From Gordonibacter sp. 28C (lineage in GTDB: Bacteria > Actinomycetota > Coriobacteriia > Coriobacteriales > Eggerthellaceae), in contig NZ_PPTR01000005.1 of assembly GCF_003339845.1 (NCBI RefSeq), positions 213,784 through 277,783 on the forward strand: a DNA stretch of 64,000 nucleotides. The letters run 5' to 3'. Position 1 is the first letter of the stretch; each line of letters opens with the position of its first letter. Positions 41,969 through 50,989 of the stretch are shown piece after piece. Made by a program: the position numbers and the translations under genes. A model generated the notes under the pieces. That model did not search any database. It was not told the DNA's origin and saw nothing but the letters and a program-made list of their open reading frames with translations.

Positions 41969-41995
41969 GTGCGGCTCCTTCTTATAGGGTGTCGC

Positions 41996-43393
41996 CTAGG
42001 CGGCGACGGCGGTTTTGTCGTTGACGAGCGGCGTTTCGTTCAACGTGACGGCAGATGCGACCTGCGGCTGTCCGGACAAACCCCTGAACAGACGATCCCA
42101 CCAAATGCCGATGCCCTGCAGGAAGTCGGGCGCGGCCACGTCCTCGCAGGCCACGAGGTTCATGGTGGCGATGGTGGCGTTGCGCTGCTTGAACGTGATG
42201 GTGCCCACCTTGTCGCCCGCCTTCACGTCGCCGGTCACCTCGTCGAACTCGAGCGACTGGCTTACGTTGCCATTGAGGTCGAATATGCGCACGGACGCCT
42301 CGGGGTCGTCGAGCGTTGCCTTCACCGTCTTGTCGATCCACTCGACGTGGGGCACCTCGGCCACCACCGGCACCTCGGCGCTCTTGCCGTTCACGGTCAT
42401 GGTGGCGGTCTGCGCGCTGTTGGCCAGCCGGTAGCTCAGCTCGTGCTCGTACACCCAGTCGAACAGCTCCCGCGCGTCCTCGAAGCGCTGCGCCTCGGAC
42501 GTGGAGTGGATGACGATGGCGTAGAGCTCCTTGTCGCCGTTGTTCGCGGCGCCGGCGAACGAGGGGCCGGCGAGCGCCGTGAAGCCGGTCTTGATGCCGA
42601 TGGCGTTGGAGTAGTAATCGATGAGCTCGTCAGTGGACTCCAGCTCGATGGTGGCCTTCGTGCCGTCGGCTCGGTTCACCACGATGGCCGTGTCGCCGCC
42701 GCCCACGATGGCGCGGAACGTCTCGTTACGCATGGCGTACTGGGCCATCTTCGCCACGTCGGCCGCGCAGCTGTGCTGGTCGCCCGCGAACTCGCCGTCG
42801 TCCAGGCCGTGCGGGTTCTCGAACACGGTGTCCGTGCAGCCGAGCTCAGCCGCCTTCGCGTTCATGGCGGCCACGAACGTGTCCTCGCTGCCGCCGATCG
42901 TCTCGGCTATGGCCACGGCGGCGTCGTTGCCCGAGGGCACGAGCAGCGCCTTGAGCGCCACCTCGAGCGGCATGGCGTCGCCTTCCTGCAGGCCTGCCGA
43001 CGACTCGCCCACCGCCGCAGCAGCGGCCGACACGGCCACGTTCGTGTCGAGCGTGGCCGCTCCGGAGGCCACCGCGTCCAGCGCCACGACGGCCGTCATG
43101 ATCTTCGTGATGGAGGCGATCTGCGTGGGGCTCGTCGAATTGCGCTCGAAGTACACGGTGCCGTCCTTGTCCATGACGAACGCGTACTCCGCGTCGATGC
43201 TCGGGCACTGCGCCACCGACAGGCCGCGCGCGTCCACGGTCTGGCCGTAGACGACGTCGGCCTTGCGCACGTCGGCCAGGGCCTGGGCGGGCGCGAAGGC
43301 GGTGCCGCCCGCCAGCGCCAAGACGAGTGCGCAAGCCGCAAGGCCCGCGCACTTCCTGTTCAAGGTATGTTTGATATCGTTAATCCAGGTCAT
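41996..43393 (-). CDS. D-alanyl-D-alanine carboxypeptidase (DacF/PBP5 type)
   Basis: Exported peptidoglycan-trimming enzyme of 465 residues. It has an N-terminal signal sequence (about 15-40, ending AQALA). The active serine is in ASITKIMTA (SxxK), with SGN in LVPSGNDAAVAI, the family NPHGLDDGE and KTG in IGIKTGFTA. The C-terminus (about 345-465) is the beta-rich PBP5_C-like domain with a weak amphipathic or membrane segment near the end. Its start overlaps the upstream ACT gene by 14 bases, an unusual pairing of a cell-wall gene with amino-acid sensing. Confidence 0.94.
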   Translation of the reverse strand: MTWINDIKHTLNRKCAGLAACALVLALAGGTAFAPAQALADVRKADVVYGQTVDARGLSVAQCPSIDAEYAFVMDKDGTVYFERNSTSPTQIASITKIMTAVVALDAVASGAATLDTNVAVSAAAAAVGESSAGLQEGDAMPLEVALKALLVPSGNDAAVAIAETIGGSEDTFVAAMNAKAAELGCTDTVFENPHGLDDGEFAGDQHSCAADVAKMAQYAMRNETFRAIVGGGDTAIVVNRADGTKATIELESTDELIDYYSNAIGIKTGFTALAGPSFAGAANNGDKELYAIVIHSTSEAQRFEDARELFDWVYEHELSYRLANSAQTATMTVNGKSAEVPVVAEVPHVEWIDKTVKATLDDPEASVRIFDLNGNVSQSLEFDEVTGDVKAGDKVGTITFKQRNATIATMNLVACEDVAAPDFLQGIGIWWDRLFRGLSGQPQVASAVTLNETPLVNDKTAVAA

Positions 43394-43808
43394 AGATGTC
43401 TTCGGGTCGTACCGGCTCGAAGCCGGCTGCGGTCAGCTCCTGCTCGATCCCACTATCCCCGTCAACCTTGAGCACGTCAATGGCGACGTCGGCGTTCACG
43501 GAAAAACAATAGCCGTACTCGATGTTGGCCTCCTGCTCGTCCATGAACGCGAGCAGCTTCGCCAACCCGCCCGGCACGTTGGGCACGCGCACGGCCAGCA
43601 CGGGCGTGACGGCGGCGCGGTAGCCGGCGGCGCGCAGCGCCTCGGCCGCCGCCTCCGGCGTGTCGGTGAGCATGCGCACGACGCCGAAGTCGGCCGTGTC
43701 GGCCAGGTTCAGCGCGTGCATGTTGATGCCCGCGTCCGCCACGGTCTGGCAGGCGGCCGCGAGACGGCCCTTCTCGTTCTCCAGGAACACGGTCAGCTGA
43801 GAAATCAT
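43380..43808 (-). CDS. ACT-domain protein next to the second paaK
   Basis: A 142-residue protein of two ACT-like domains (LTVFLENEKGRLAAACQTVA, VPNVPGGLAKLLAFMDEQ), homologous to 38242-38679. ATG 3 bases after the paaK2 stop, so co-translated with it. It probably senses an aromatic amino acid or related acid and modulates the ligase or its gene; this is inferred from repeated pairing. It overlaps the dacF start. Confidence 0.88.
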   Translation of the reverse strand: MISQLTVFLENEKGRLAAACQTVADAGINMHALNLADTADFGVVRMLTDTPEAAAEALRAAGYRAAVTPVLAVRVPNVPGGLAKLLAFMDEQEANIEYGYCFSVNADVAIDVLKVDGDSGIEQELTAAGFEPVRPEDIYDLD

Positions 43809-43811
43809 CGG

Positions 43812-45116
43812 CTACTTCCCTTCTCTCAGGTCTATCACGCGCTTCGCCTTGCCCTCGCTCCGGGCGATGGTCTTCGGCTCGACGATCTTGACCTCCACCG
43901 AAACCTGCAGGTTGCTCTTCAACTCCACGCCCAGGCGCTTCTTCAGGTCCTCGATCTTGCGCACCTCGTCGATGGGGAAGTCGGGCACCGTCTCCACCTG
44001 CAGCTCCACGTGGTCGAGCGGCCCGCGCGTGGTGAGGATGATCTGGTAGTGCGTGGCGATCTCCGGGAACCCGGTGATGACCTGCTCTATCTGGGACGGG
44101 AACACGTTCACGCCGCGGATGATGAGCATGTCGTCGGTGCGGCCACGCAGCTTGTCGATCTTGCGGTGCGTGCGCCCGCACGCGCACGGCTCGGAGATGA
44201 TGCGCGTGACGTCGCGCGTGCGGTAGCGCACGAGCGGGCAGCACTCGCGGGTGAGCGTGGTGATGACGAGCTCGCCCCATTCGCCGTCGGGCACGGGCTG
44301 GAGCGTCTCGGGGTTCAGGATCTCGCAGTAGAAATGGTCCTCGGCCACGTGCAGGCCGTTCCTCTCCGCGCACTCCATGGCCACGCCCGGCCCCATGATC
44401 TCGGAGAGGCCGTACACGTCGCAGTACTGGATGCCCAGCTTCGCGGCTATCTCGTCGCGCATGTTGTCGGAGGCGGGCTCGGCGCCGAAGATGCCGCCCG
44501 AGATCTTGAACTCGGTGGCCGGGTCGTAGCCCATCTCGATGGCCGTGTCGGCGATGAGCAGCGCGTAGGAGGGCGTGCAGGCCAGGATGTCGGTGCCGCA
44601 GTCCTTCATCATCTGCACCTGGCGCTTCGTGTTGCCCGACGAGGTGGGGATGACGGAGCAGCCCATGGCCTCGCCGCCGGCGTGCGCGCCCAAGCCGCCC
44701 GTGAACAGGCCGTAGCCGTAGGACACCTGGATGGTGGAGTTCTCGTCGCCGCCCACCATGGCGATGCCGCGGGCGAAGCAGTCTCCCCAGTTCGCCAGGT
44801 CGCTCTTCGTATGGCCCACCACGGTGGCCTGGCCCGTCGTGCCGGAGGACGCGTGGATGCGCGCCACGTCCTTCTGCGGCACGGCGAACAGCCCGAACGG
44901 GTAGGCGTCGCGCATGTTCTGCTTGATGACGAACGGGAACTTGGTCAGATCGTCGAGGCTGTTCAGATCGTCGGGGGTCACGCCGGCGTCCTTGAACGAC
45001 TGCTGGTAGAACGCCACGTTGTCGAATGCGTGGCGGACGCTCTGCTTCATGCGCTCGAGCTGGAGCCCGCGCAGCTGCTCTGCGGGCATGGTTTCGATGT
45101 CTGGCTGGTAGTACAC
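43812..45116 (-). CDS. paaK: Phenylacetate-CoA ligase family enzyme (PaaK-like), copy 2
   Basis: A 434-residue AMP-forming aryl acid:CoA ligase. SSGTTGQATVVGHTKSD is at about 92-108, with YGLSEIMGPGV, RYRTRDVTRI, CGRTHRKIDK and the C-terminal ARSEGKAKRV lysine. It is similar but not identical to the copy at 36872; the loop after GTTG differs (QATVVGH against KPIVVGY), which may reflect another acid. GTG start with AAAGGTG upstream. It is the third gene of a minus-strand run beginning at pgsA2. Confidence 0.93.
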   Translation of the reverse strand: MYYQPDIETMPAEQLRGLQLERMKQSVRHAFDNVAFYQQSFKDAGVTPDDLNSLDDLTKFPFVIKQNMRDAYPFGLFAVPQKDVARIHASSGTTGQATVVGHTKSDLANWGDCFARGIAMVGGDENSTIQVSYGYGLFTGGLGAHAGGEAMGCSVIPTSSGNTKRQVQMMKDCGTDILACTPSYALLIADTAIEMGYDPATEFKISGGIFGAEPASDNMRDEIAAKLGIQYCDVYGLSEIMGPGVAMECAERNGLHVAEDHFYCEILNPETLQPVPDGEWGELVITTLTRECCPLVRYRTRDVTRIISEPCACGRTHRKIDKLRGRTDDMLIIRGVNVFPSQIEQVITGFPEIATHYQIILTTRGPLDHVELQVETVPDFPIDEVRKIEDLKKRLGVELKSNLQVSVEVKIVEPKTIARSEGKAKRVIDLREGK

Positions 45117-45138
45117 GGATCGATCACCTTTCTTCGGT

Positions 45139-47463
45139 CTAGTTCTTCGCGGCGTCGCCGTCGGTGGCCGCGCCGTCCGCCTTCTCCTGGGTTTCGGGGC
45201 CCGCGATCACGACCTCGGTGATGGGGTCGTACGTCGAGTAGAACGGGTCCTCGCGCAAAAGGGAGCCGTTCGAGGAAGCGACGGTGCGGATAACGGTGAT
45301 GCTCTTGCCGTCGGTGCCCGCGGTTTTGACGTAGCTCGTGCCCGGCGACAGGGTGTCGTCGCGCTCGGTCTTGGTCTTGTGCTTCTCTCCCTCGGTCCAC
45401 TCCCCCACGTCGGTGCTCACGCGGTAGCCCGGATCGACTCCGTACAGTGTAACGGTTACGGACCCGTCGGTGTAGCTCGTGCGCATCAAAACATCGGAAG
45501 CGGTGTCGTTCTTCCACACGAGGTCGAGGTCTGGCCAGCTGACCGCGGCGTCGCGGCCGGCCGGATAGCTGGCGATGTAGAGCGAGTGGTTGTGGCGCGT
45601 GGGCACGGGGTACCCCGCTTCGTACACGGCGTTGAACACGGTGGTGGCCACCTGGCAGATGCCGCCGCCCACGGCGTCGTCGTATTCGCCGTCGATGATG
45701 GCGCCCGCGCCCAAGAAGCCGCGCTCGGCATTGCATTCGCCAGCCGTGCCGTTGAACGACCACGTGCCGCCGTCCGCCTGCGCTATGGAGTTGTTCAGCA
45801 GGTCGGACACGAGGTGGATGTTGTGGTTGCGGTTCTCGGTGCCCGCACCGCTCGTGTACTCGGTGGTGTACTCCGACACCTTTGCGACGAGCCCCAGCTC
45901 GAGGGCCTCGTCGAACGTCGAGGCGGCAGGCGCCAACCCGCTGCCCACGACGACCTCCACGGGCTCGCCCGACGCGGGCCTATGCGCGCTCGCACCGCCC
46001 CTGTCGACTTCGACGTCCGCCTCGCCGAGGGCCCCTTCGCCGAAAAGGGCGGCGTTGAGCGCGCTCGCCGTCGCGCCGGCGAGCGGCACCTCGCCCGATC
46101 CGTCCGTGCGCACGAGCACGTCGTCGCCGTCGCGCTCGAACGTCACGTGCACGGGATCGCCGGTGCGCGTCTCCTGCACGTGAGTCAAGATGGCCGGTTT
46201 CGCGCGGGCCTCGTCTATGGCGGGCACGAGCGCCCACGAACCCTCGCGCTCCTCGGGCGCGGCGGTCACCCAGTCGCCCAGGTCGGTTGCGGACGCCTCC
46301 CACGAGGTGCCCGCGTAGCTGAAGCGGGCGCCGGCGGCTATCGCCGCGTTCACGGCGTCGCAGGCTGCCTGCGCTCCGTCGCGGTCGATGCGCAAAGGCG
46401 CGTACTCGGCACGCGCGACGAACGAGCCCGTGCCGTTCACGTTCCCCAGGAAAGCCCGGTCGAGCTCGCGCGCGAACGCCGTCCTGTCCACCATGTGCCC
46501 GTCATGCCCCTCCGTCACGCTCGCCTGCCCGTCGGACACCGCGATACCGAAATCCACGCGCGGATCGCCGATCGTCGCGTCGATGTCGGACGCGAGGCCC
46601 TCCAGCGCGGATTCGCCGTAGTCCGCCCGCACCTCGACGCGCCAGCCGCCGAAAAGAGCCGCGACGCGGGCGCCCAGGCCTCCTTCCTCGCGGCCCACCG
46701 CCAACGCCTCGGCCACGAAGTCGTCCACGGGCAGCGTTGCGGACAGCGCGTTCGCGTCGACGGTCCACAGCTGCTTGTTCGCGCGGGCCTCTTCCAGGGA
46801 ACGCTGCTCGGCGAGCGCCTCGTCCTCGGTCTGCGCCAAGGCATCGGACACCCGCGCCGCGGCCTCGTCGCTCGCGTAGACGGCGACGCTGCCCGCTTCG
46901 AGCCGTCCCGCGTAGGTCTGCCCGACGAGCTCGCGCATCTCGTCGGCGGTCTTGCCGGACACGTCTATCTCGCCTATGCTCACGCCCGCGTAGGCGCGGC
47001 CCCAGTTGAGCCCCAGGTCGGCAAGGCCGCCTACCAGCAGCACGACCGCCACGACGACCACGACGAGCGCCGCGCGGCTGCGCGACATCAAAGAGCCTAG
47101 GGAACGGAACGCCCATCCGATCCCTAGGCCCGCGAGCGCGAGCACGGCCAGCAACGCGCGCCCGACGAAGGAGAGCGCGCGGCGCGCGGCACCGCCCGAA
47201 GACGGGGCCTTCGGCGCGTCCTTCGTCCAGAGCGAGGGGGCGTTGTACGAGGAGCCCGACGGCCGCTTGCGAGCAGAGGATACGGACGGGGCCTTGCGGG
47301 ACGCCGGCGCCGCCTTCGGCACGCGGCCGGTCGCCGCCGAGGGCGAGGAAGCCGCGCGCTTCGCGGGACGCGCGCCCCCTTTCTGGGGCTGTCGGGCGTG
47401 CGGACGGGCGGACGGGCGCGCACGCCGCGCCGCATCGTCCTTTCCAGGCGTCCGACCGGCCAT
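45139..47463 (-). CDS. VanW/YoaR-type cell-wall protein with PG_binding_4 domains
   Basis: A 774-residue membrane-anchored protein. The cytoplasmic N-terminus (1-100) is rich in Arg/Ala/Pro, and two hydrophobic segments lie at about 92-118 and 130-155. Two peptidoglycan-binding-4-like regions follow at about 190-310 and 320-440. The VanW domain lies at about 545-680 (NRNHNIHLVSDLLNNSIA, GGGICQVATTVFNAVYEAGYP, RHNHSLYIASYPAGRDA), with a small G5-like tail. YoaR/VanW proteins act at the cell wall in unknown ways. It is followed 22 bases later by paaK2 and preceded by pgsA2. Confidence 0.88.
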   Translation of the reverse strand: MAGRTPGKDDAARRARPSARPHARQPQKGGARPAKRAASSPSAATGRVPKAAPASRKAPSVSSARKRPSGSSYNAPSLWTKDAPKAPSSGGAARRALSFVGRALLAVLALAGLGIGWAFRSLGSLMSRSRAALVVVVVAVVLLVGGLADLGLNWGRAYAGVSIGEIDVSGKTADEMRELVGQTYAGRLEAGSVAVYASDEAAARVSDALAQTEDEALAEQRSLEEARANKQLWTVDANALSATLPVDDFVAEALAVGREEGGLGARVAALFGGWRVEVRADYGESALEGLASDIDATIGDPRVDFGIAVSDGQASVTEGHDGHMVDRTAFARELDRAFLGNVNGTGSFVARAEYAPLRIDRDGAQAACDAVNAAIAAGARFSYAGTSWEASATDLGDWVTAAPEEREGSWALVPAIDEARAKPAILTHVQETRTGDPVHVTFERDGDDVLVRTDGSGEVPLAGATASALNAALFGEGALGEADVEVDRGGASAHRPASGEPVEVVVGSGLAPAASTFDEALELGLVAKVSEYTTEYTSGAGTENRNHNIHLVSDLLNNSIAQADGGTWSFNGTAGECNAERGFLGAGAIIDGEYDDAVGGGICQVATTVFNAVYEAGYPVPTRHNHSLYIASYPAGRDAAVSWPDLDLVWKNDTASDVLMRTSYTDGSVTVTLYGVDPGYRVSTDVGEWTEGEKHKTKTERDDTLSPGTSYVKTAGTDGKSITVIRTVASSNGSLLREDPFYSTYDPITEVVIAGPETQEKADGAATDGDAAKN

Positions 47464-47466
47464 GAA

Positions 47467-48141
47467 CTACCGCCGCTCCGGTTGCGCAGCCGCCTCGCGC
47501 TTTGCCGCGCGCACCTTGACGAGCGCCGCTGCGACGTAGTACGCGGTGGTGATCAGCGCGAGCACGAGCCCGGCGTACACGAACCAGATGCCCCACGAGT
47601 ACGGCTCCGCCGACAGGCCGGGCAGCCACGAGGCGTCCACCACTCCCAAGCCGTTCAGCACCGGCCAGTTCAAAAGCAGGGCCGCGAAGCCCACGAACAG
47701 AAAGGTCGTGGCCACCTTGCCCAGGTAGATGACGGCCACGCGCACATGGAAGCGCTTGAGGATGGCCGCACCGCCCACCAGCAGCGCCAGGTCGCGCGCG
47801 AGCACGACGACGATGATCCACAGCGGTAGCCGGCCCACCAAGAAAAGGCCCGCCACGCCCGCGATCATGAGGATGCGGTCGACGGCCGGGTCGAGCAGCT
47901 GGCCGAGCCGCGACACGGCGTTGGTGCGCCGCGCTATCTGGCCGTCCACCCAGTCCGTGCCCGCCGCCAGCGCGAACAGGAAGGTGGCCATGAGATCGTA
48001 GCCATTGAAAAGCAGCACGAGGAAGACGGGCACGAGGCACAGGCGCACGATCGAGATGACGTTCGGCACCGTGAGTATGCGGTTGCTCACGTTCTCCTTG
48101 CCGCGCTCCTGCTCGGTGCCGCGTCCCTTTTTGCTCGCCAT
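47467..48141 (-). CDS. Second CDP-alcohol phosphatidyltransferase (PgsA-like)
   Basis: A 224-residue membrane enzyme with about five helices. The CDP-alcohol motif begins DGQIARRTN and continues through GQLLDPAVDRI (about 65-90), so D-G-x2-A-R-x8-G-x3-D-x3-D is complete. It may make phosphatidylglycerophosphate, cardiolipin or another phospholipid. The other copy (4219-5436) is fused to CinA, so the two may differ in substrate. Start MASKKGRG with AGAGGA upstream. A terminator of the ech operon lies ahead of it at 48235. Confidence 0.9.
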   Translation of the reverse strand: MASKKGRGTEQERGKENVSNRILTVPNVISIVRLCLVPVFLVLLFNGYDLMATFLFALAAGTDWVDGQIARRTNAVSRLGQLLDPAVDRILMIAGVAGLFLVGRLPLWIIVVVLARDLALLVGGAAILKRFHVRVAVIYLGKVATTFLFVGFAALLLNWPVLNGLGVVDASWLPGLSAEPYSWGIWFVYAGLVLALITTAYYVAAALVKVRAAKREAAAQPERR

Positions 48142-48234
48142 CGTCCTCTTCTCTCGCTGCCCGACCGGCCGTCCCGGCCGCTCCGCATGGGCCCGGCGCC
48201 CGAGCCAGCGATGTTCGGGCAAGCCTCCCCACGC

Positions 48235-48258
48235 AAAAACCGGGCGTGAAGCCCGGTT
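48235..48258 (-). terminator. Terminator of the ech operon
   Basis: An 8-bp stem AACCGGGC/GCCCGGTT (48238-48245, 48251-48258) with a GTGAA loop on the plus strand. On the minus strand it is followed by a run of T residues (A-run 48235-48239). It lies 74 bases after echF. Confidence 0.9.
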
Positions 48259-48331
48259 CGTTGCATATCGGCGTTTATTTTAGCAGTTTTGCGCTCGCCC
48301 GCCGCGAAGCCCACGCATCCTTCGCAGTTTT

Positions 48332-48703
48332 TTAAGCTTCCTGCGCCGCGGCCTTCTTCTCGCGCTCGGGCACCTCGTACGAATCCAGGCGCTTCTCGGT
48401 GGCCGGCGGCGTGTACGTGGGCTCCATGGTCAGGCATTGCTTGGGGCATTCGCGCACGCACGTGCCGCACTGCACGCAACGAAAGCGGTTGATGGACCAC
48501 GTGCGCGCGGGCTTGTCCACCTCGATGGCCGCGCACGGGCAGCGCTTCATGCAGATGCCGCACAGGATGCAGCTTTCCACGTCGTTCACCACATGCCCTT
48601 TGAGGCCCGGCGGCGGCGTTTTCTGCTCGGCCGGGTACTGGATGGTCTCCGGCTTGCCGAACAGCGACTTGAACGTCATCTTTCCCAGTTTGAACGATCC
48701 CAT
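48332..48703 (-). CDS. echF: Ech hydrogenase subunit EchF-like, two-cluster ferredoxin
   Basis: A 123-residue NuoI-like polyferredoxin passing electrons from ferredoxin towards the hydrogenase. Two 4Fe-4S motifs are present: CILCGICMKRCP (about 45-56) and CVQCGTCVRECP (about 75-86). The Ala/Glu-rich tail has no cluster. It is the last gene of the six-gene set whose order matches echABCDEF, 6 bases after echE. Confidence 0.92.
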   Translation of the reverse strand: MGSFKLGKMTFKSLFGKPETIQYPAEQKTPPPGLKGHVVNDVESCILCGICMKRCPCAAIEVDKPARTWSINRFRCVQCGTCVRECPKQCLTMEPTYTPPATEKRLDSYEVPEREKKAAAQEA

Positions 48704-48709
48704 TCCCGC

Positions 48710-49798
48710 CTACCTTTCCGTGCAGCTGATGCAGGGGTCGATGGTCAGCACGATCATGTTGACGTCGGCCAGGTCGCATCCGGCCAGCGCCGTGGCCATG
48801 CCGGCCAGGTTCTGCGACGTGGGCGTGCGCATGCGCATGCGCTCCAGGTACTTCGACCCGTTGCCGCGCGCGTAGTAGTAGCATTCGCCGCGGGGCTGCT
48901 CCACCACGTTGGCCGCCTCGGCGCCCGCCGCCGGCGAGCCCTTCACGTCCACGACGATGTCGCCGGCGGGGATCTTCGCGATCATCTCCTCGATGATGTC
49001 GATGGACTGCAGCACCTCCAGCGCGCGCACCTTCACGCGGGCATAGCAGTCTCCCTGCCCGTCCAAAACGGGCTGGAAGTCGGCCAGCTTGCCGTAGCCG
49101 CCGTTGCCCAGGCACCGGGCGTCGTTGTTCACGTTCGAAGCGCGGGCGAACGGGCCCACCATGCTCATGGCCAGCGCGTCCTCATGGCTGATGACGCCCA
49201 CGCCCACGGTGCGGTTCTTCACCGACGAGTCCTTGAGGAACGCGTTGCAGAGCTGGCGGTAGTCGTCCTTGATGCCTTCCAAAACGCGCTTGATCTCGGC
49301 GAACATGGCGTCGTCGATGTCGCGCACCACGCCGCCCACCTTCACGACCGAGAAGATGACGCGGCCGCCGGTGGTCTTCTCGAAAATGTCCAGCACGCGC
49401 TCGCGCAAACGCCAGCAGTGCATGAACAGGCTCTCGTAGCCGAACGCGTCGGCGGCCAGGCCCATCCACAGCACGTGGGAGTGCACGCGGGACAGCTCGT
49501 GCCAGATGACGCGCAGGTACTCGGCGCGCTCGGGGATCTCCACCCCCATGAGCTTCTCCACCGTCTCGGCGTAGCCCATGGAGTGCCCGAAGGCGCAGAT
49601 GCCGCAGATGCGCTCGGCCACGTAGATGAACTGGTTGTAGTCGCGCGTCTCGACGAGCTTCTCCAAGCCGCGGTGGATGAAGCCGATCTGGGGCACGGCC
49701 TCGATGACGGTCTCGTCCTCCACCACGAGGTCGAGGTGCAAAGGCTCCGGCAGCACCGGGTGCTGCGGGCCGAACGGGATGACGGTCGCCTTTCCCAT
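48710..49798 (-). CDS. echE: Ech-type [NiFe]-hydrogenase large subunit EchE
   Basis: Catalytic subunit of a group 4 membrane hydrogenase, 362 residues, homologous to NuoD. Both pairs of nickel-binding cysteines are intact: RICGICAFGHS near the N-terminus (about 61-71) and DPCISCTER at the C-terminus. A true hydrogenase is therefore expected, not a complex I-like relic. The protein ends four residues after the second pair, so a C-terminal peptide to be cleaved is not evident. ATG at 49798 is 8 bases after GGAAGG; GTG 49807 is a less likely start. Confidence 0.95.
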   Translation of the reverse strand: MGKATVIPFGPQHPVLPEPLHLDLVVEDETVIEAVPQIGFIHRGLEKLVETRDYNQFIYVAERICGICAFGHSMGYAETVEKLMGVEIPERAEYLRVIWHELSRVHSHVLWMGLAADAFGYESLFMHCWRLRERVLDIFEKTTGGRVIFSVVKVGGVVRDIDDAMFAEIKRVLEGIKDDYRQLCNAFLKDSSVKNRTVGVGVISHEDALAMSMVGPFARASNVNNDARCLGNGGYGKLADFQPVLDGQGDCYARVKVRALEVLQSIDIIEEMIAKIPAGDIVVDVKGSPAAGAEAANVVEQPRGECYYYARGNGSKYLERMRMRTPTSQNLAGMATALAGCDLADVNMIVLTIDPCISCTER

Positions 49799-49799
49799 G

Positions 49800-50531
49800 C
49801 TACTCACCTTCCTTCTCGGCTGCGGCGGCCTCGCGGGCGGCCTTCGCCTCCATGGCGGCGCGCACTTTGGCGGCCTTGTCGGGATCCATACCGGCGAGCT
49901 TTTCCTCGAGCGCGGCGTCCTTCTGCTCCTGCGCGGCCCCCTCGGCCGCCTTCTTCGCCTTCGCGGCGATGGCCGCGCGGGCGCGCGCCACCTTCTCCGG
50001 GTCGGCCCCGGCCAGCTTCAGCTCCGCGTCGTCGTCGCCCGTGGGCACGATGGGCTCGCCGGGCTCCTTGGGCGTCGGATGCTCGGCCTTGTAGGCGGCG
50101 TTGGCGGCTGCGGCGGCCTTCTCCTTGGCGGCCTTGGCGGCGGCAACCTTCTTGGCCTTCTCGCGCGCGGCCTTTTGCTCGGGCGAGATGATGGTCATGG
50201 GCTCCTTCTGCGCCAGCGCGTAGAAGTTGCCGCCGAAATCGATGGCGATGCCCTGGATGTTCACGCCGAACAGGTCGTGCGTCTCGTTCTCGAACACGAA
50301 AGCCTCGAGGAACTGATCGGTGATGCTGGGCACGACCGCGCCCTTCTGGATGGCCTTGATCTCGCGGTTCTCCAGCAGGTTGTCCTTCATGAACGAGTAG
50401 ATGAGGTCGATGCCCTCCTCGGTGTTCACGGCGAGTATCTGCACGAACCGCCAGCCGTCGGCCTTCTTGGCCGCCGCGAGCGCGGGCAGCTCCTCGACGG
50501 TCAGCGGGACGAACGTGGTTTCAAGCGTCAT
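49800..50531 (-). CDS. echD: Ech subunit EchD-like (NuoC) with long Ala/Lys-rich C-terminal extension
   Basis: Residues 1-115 are the NuoC/30-kDa domain (FVPLTVEELPALAAAKKADGW, FENETHDLFGVNI). Residues 116-243 are an added tail rich in Ala, Lys and Glu, predicted helical. It contains two copies of a motif KLAG-x-DP-x-K followed by RAA-x-x-AKA (about 170-195 and 214-240). EchD of other organisms is about half this length. The tail may be a coiled-coil or ferredoxin-docking arm; this is a guess. It is co-transcribed with echE, 1 base apart. Confidence 0.9.
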   Translation of the reverse strand: MTLETTFVPLTVEELPALAAAKKADGWRFVQILAVNTEEGIDLIYSFMKDNLLENREIKAIQKGAVVPSITDQFLEAFVFENETHDLFGVNIQGIAIDFGGNFYALAQKEPMTIISPEQKAAREKAKKVAAAKAAKEKAAAAANAAYKAEHPTPKEPGEPIVPTGDDDAELKLAGADPEKVARARAAIAAKAKKAAEGAAQEQKDAALEEKLAGMDPDKAAKVRAAMEAKAAREAAAAEKEGE

Positions 50532-50532
50532 G

Positions 50533-50976
50533 TCACGCTCCCTTCTTCTGCGCCTGCAGGGCCTTGGACTTCTCTTCCAGAACGCCCAGCCCCTGCACGA
50601 CCGCGTCGATGATGGCCTCGGGGCGCACGGCGCAACCCGGTGCGTACACGTCGACGGGGATGGCCTGGTCGACGCCGCCTATCACGTTGTAGCAGTCATG
50701 GAAGATGCCGCCCGAGCACGCGCAGATGCCGCATGCGACGACCACCTTCGGCTCCACCATCTGGTTGTATATCTCCTTGACCACCTCGATGTTGCGCTCG
50801 TTCACCGAGCCGGTGACCAGGAAGATGTCGGCATGCTTGGGGTTGCCCGTGTTGATGATGCCGAAGCGCTCAACGTCGTAGCCGGGGCAGAGCGCCGCCA
50901 GCACCTCGATGTCGCAGCCGTTGCAGCTCGACGCGTCGTAGTGGATGACCCACGGAGATTTGGTTGCAAATGTCAT
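50533..50976 (-). CDS. echC: Ech hydrogenase small subunit EchC-like (NuoB)
   Basis: A 147-residue NuoB-like subunit holding the 4Fe-4S cluster next to the NiFe site. The cysteines are in SSCNGCDIE (CxxC, about 18-21), ACGICACSGG (about 80-89) and VYAPGCAVRP (about 115). Electrons pass from EchF through this cluster to EchE. It is separated from echD by 1 base. Confidence 0.94.
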   Translation of the reverse strand: MTFATKSPWVIHYDASSCNGCDIEVLAALCPGYDVERFGIINTGNPKHADIFLVTGSVNERNIEVVKEIYNQMVEPKVVVACGICACSGGIFHDCYNVIGGVDQAIPVDVYAPGCAVRPEAIIDAVVQGLGVLEEKSKALQAQKKGA

Positions 50977-50989
50977 GGTTCCCGCCTCC

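Noticed and set aside
49800..50190. EchD tail as a frameshift artefact
   Set aside because: The tail has an internal amino-acid repeat, keeps the frame to a stop 1 base before echE, and has high-GC third positions like its neighbours.
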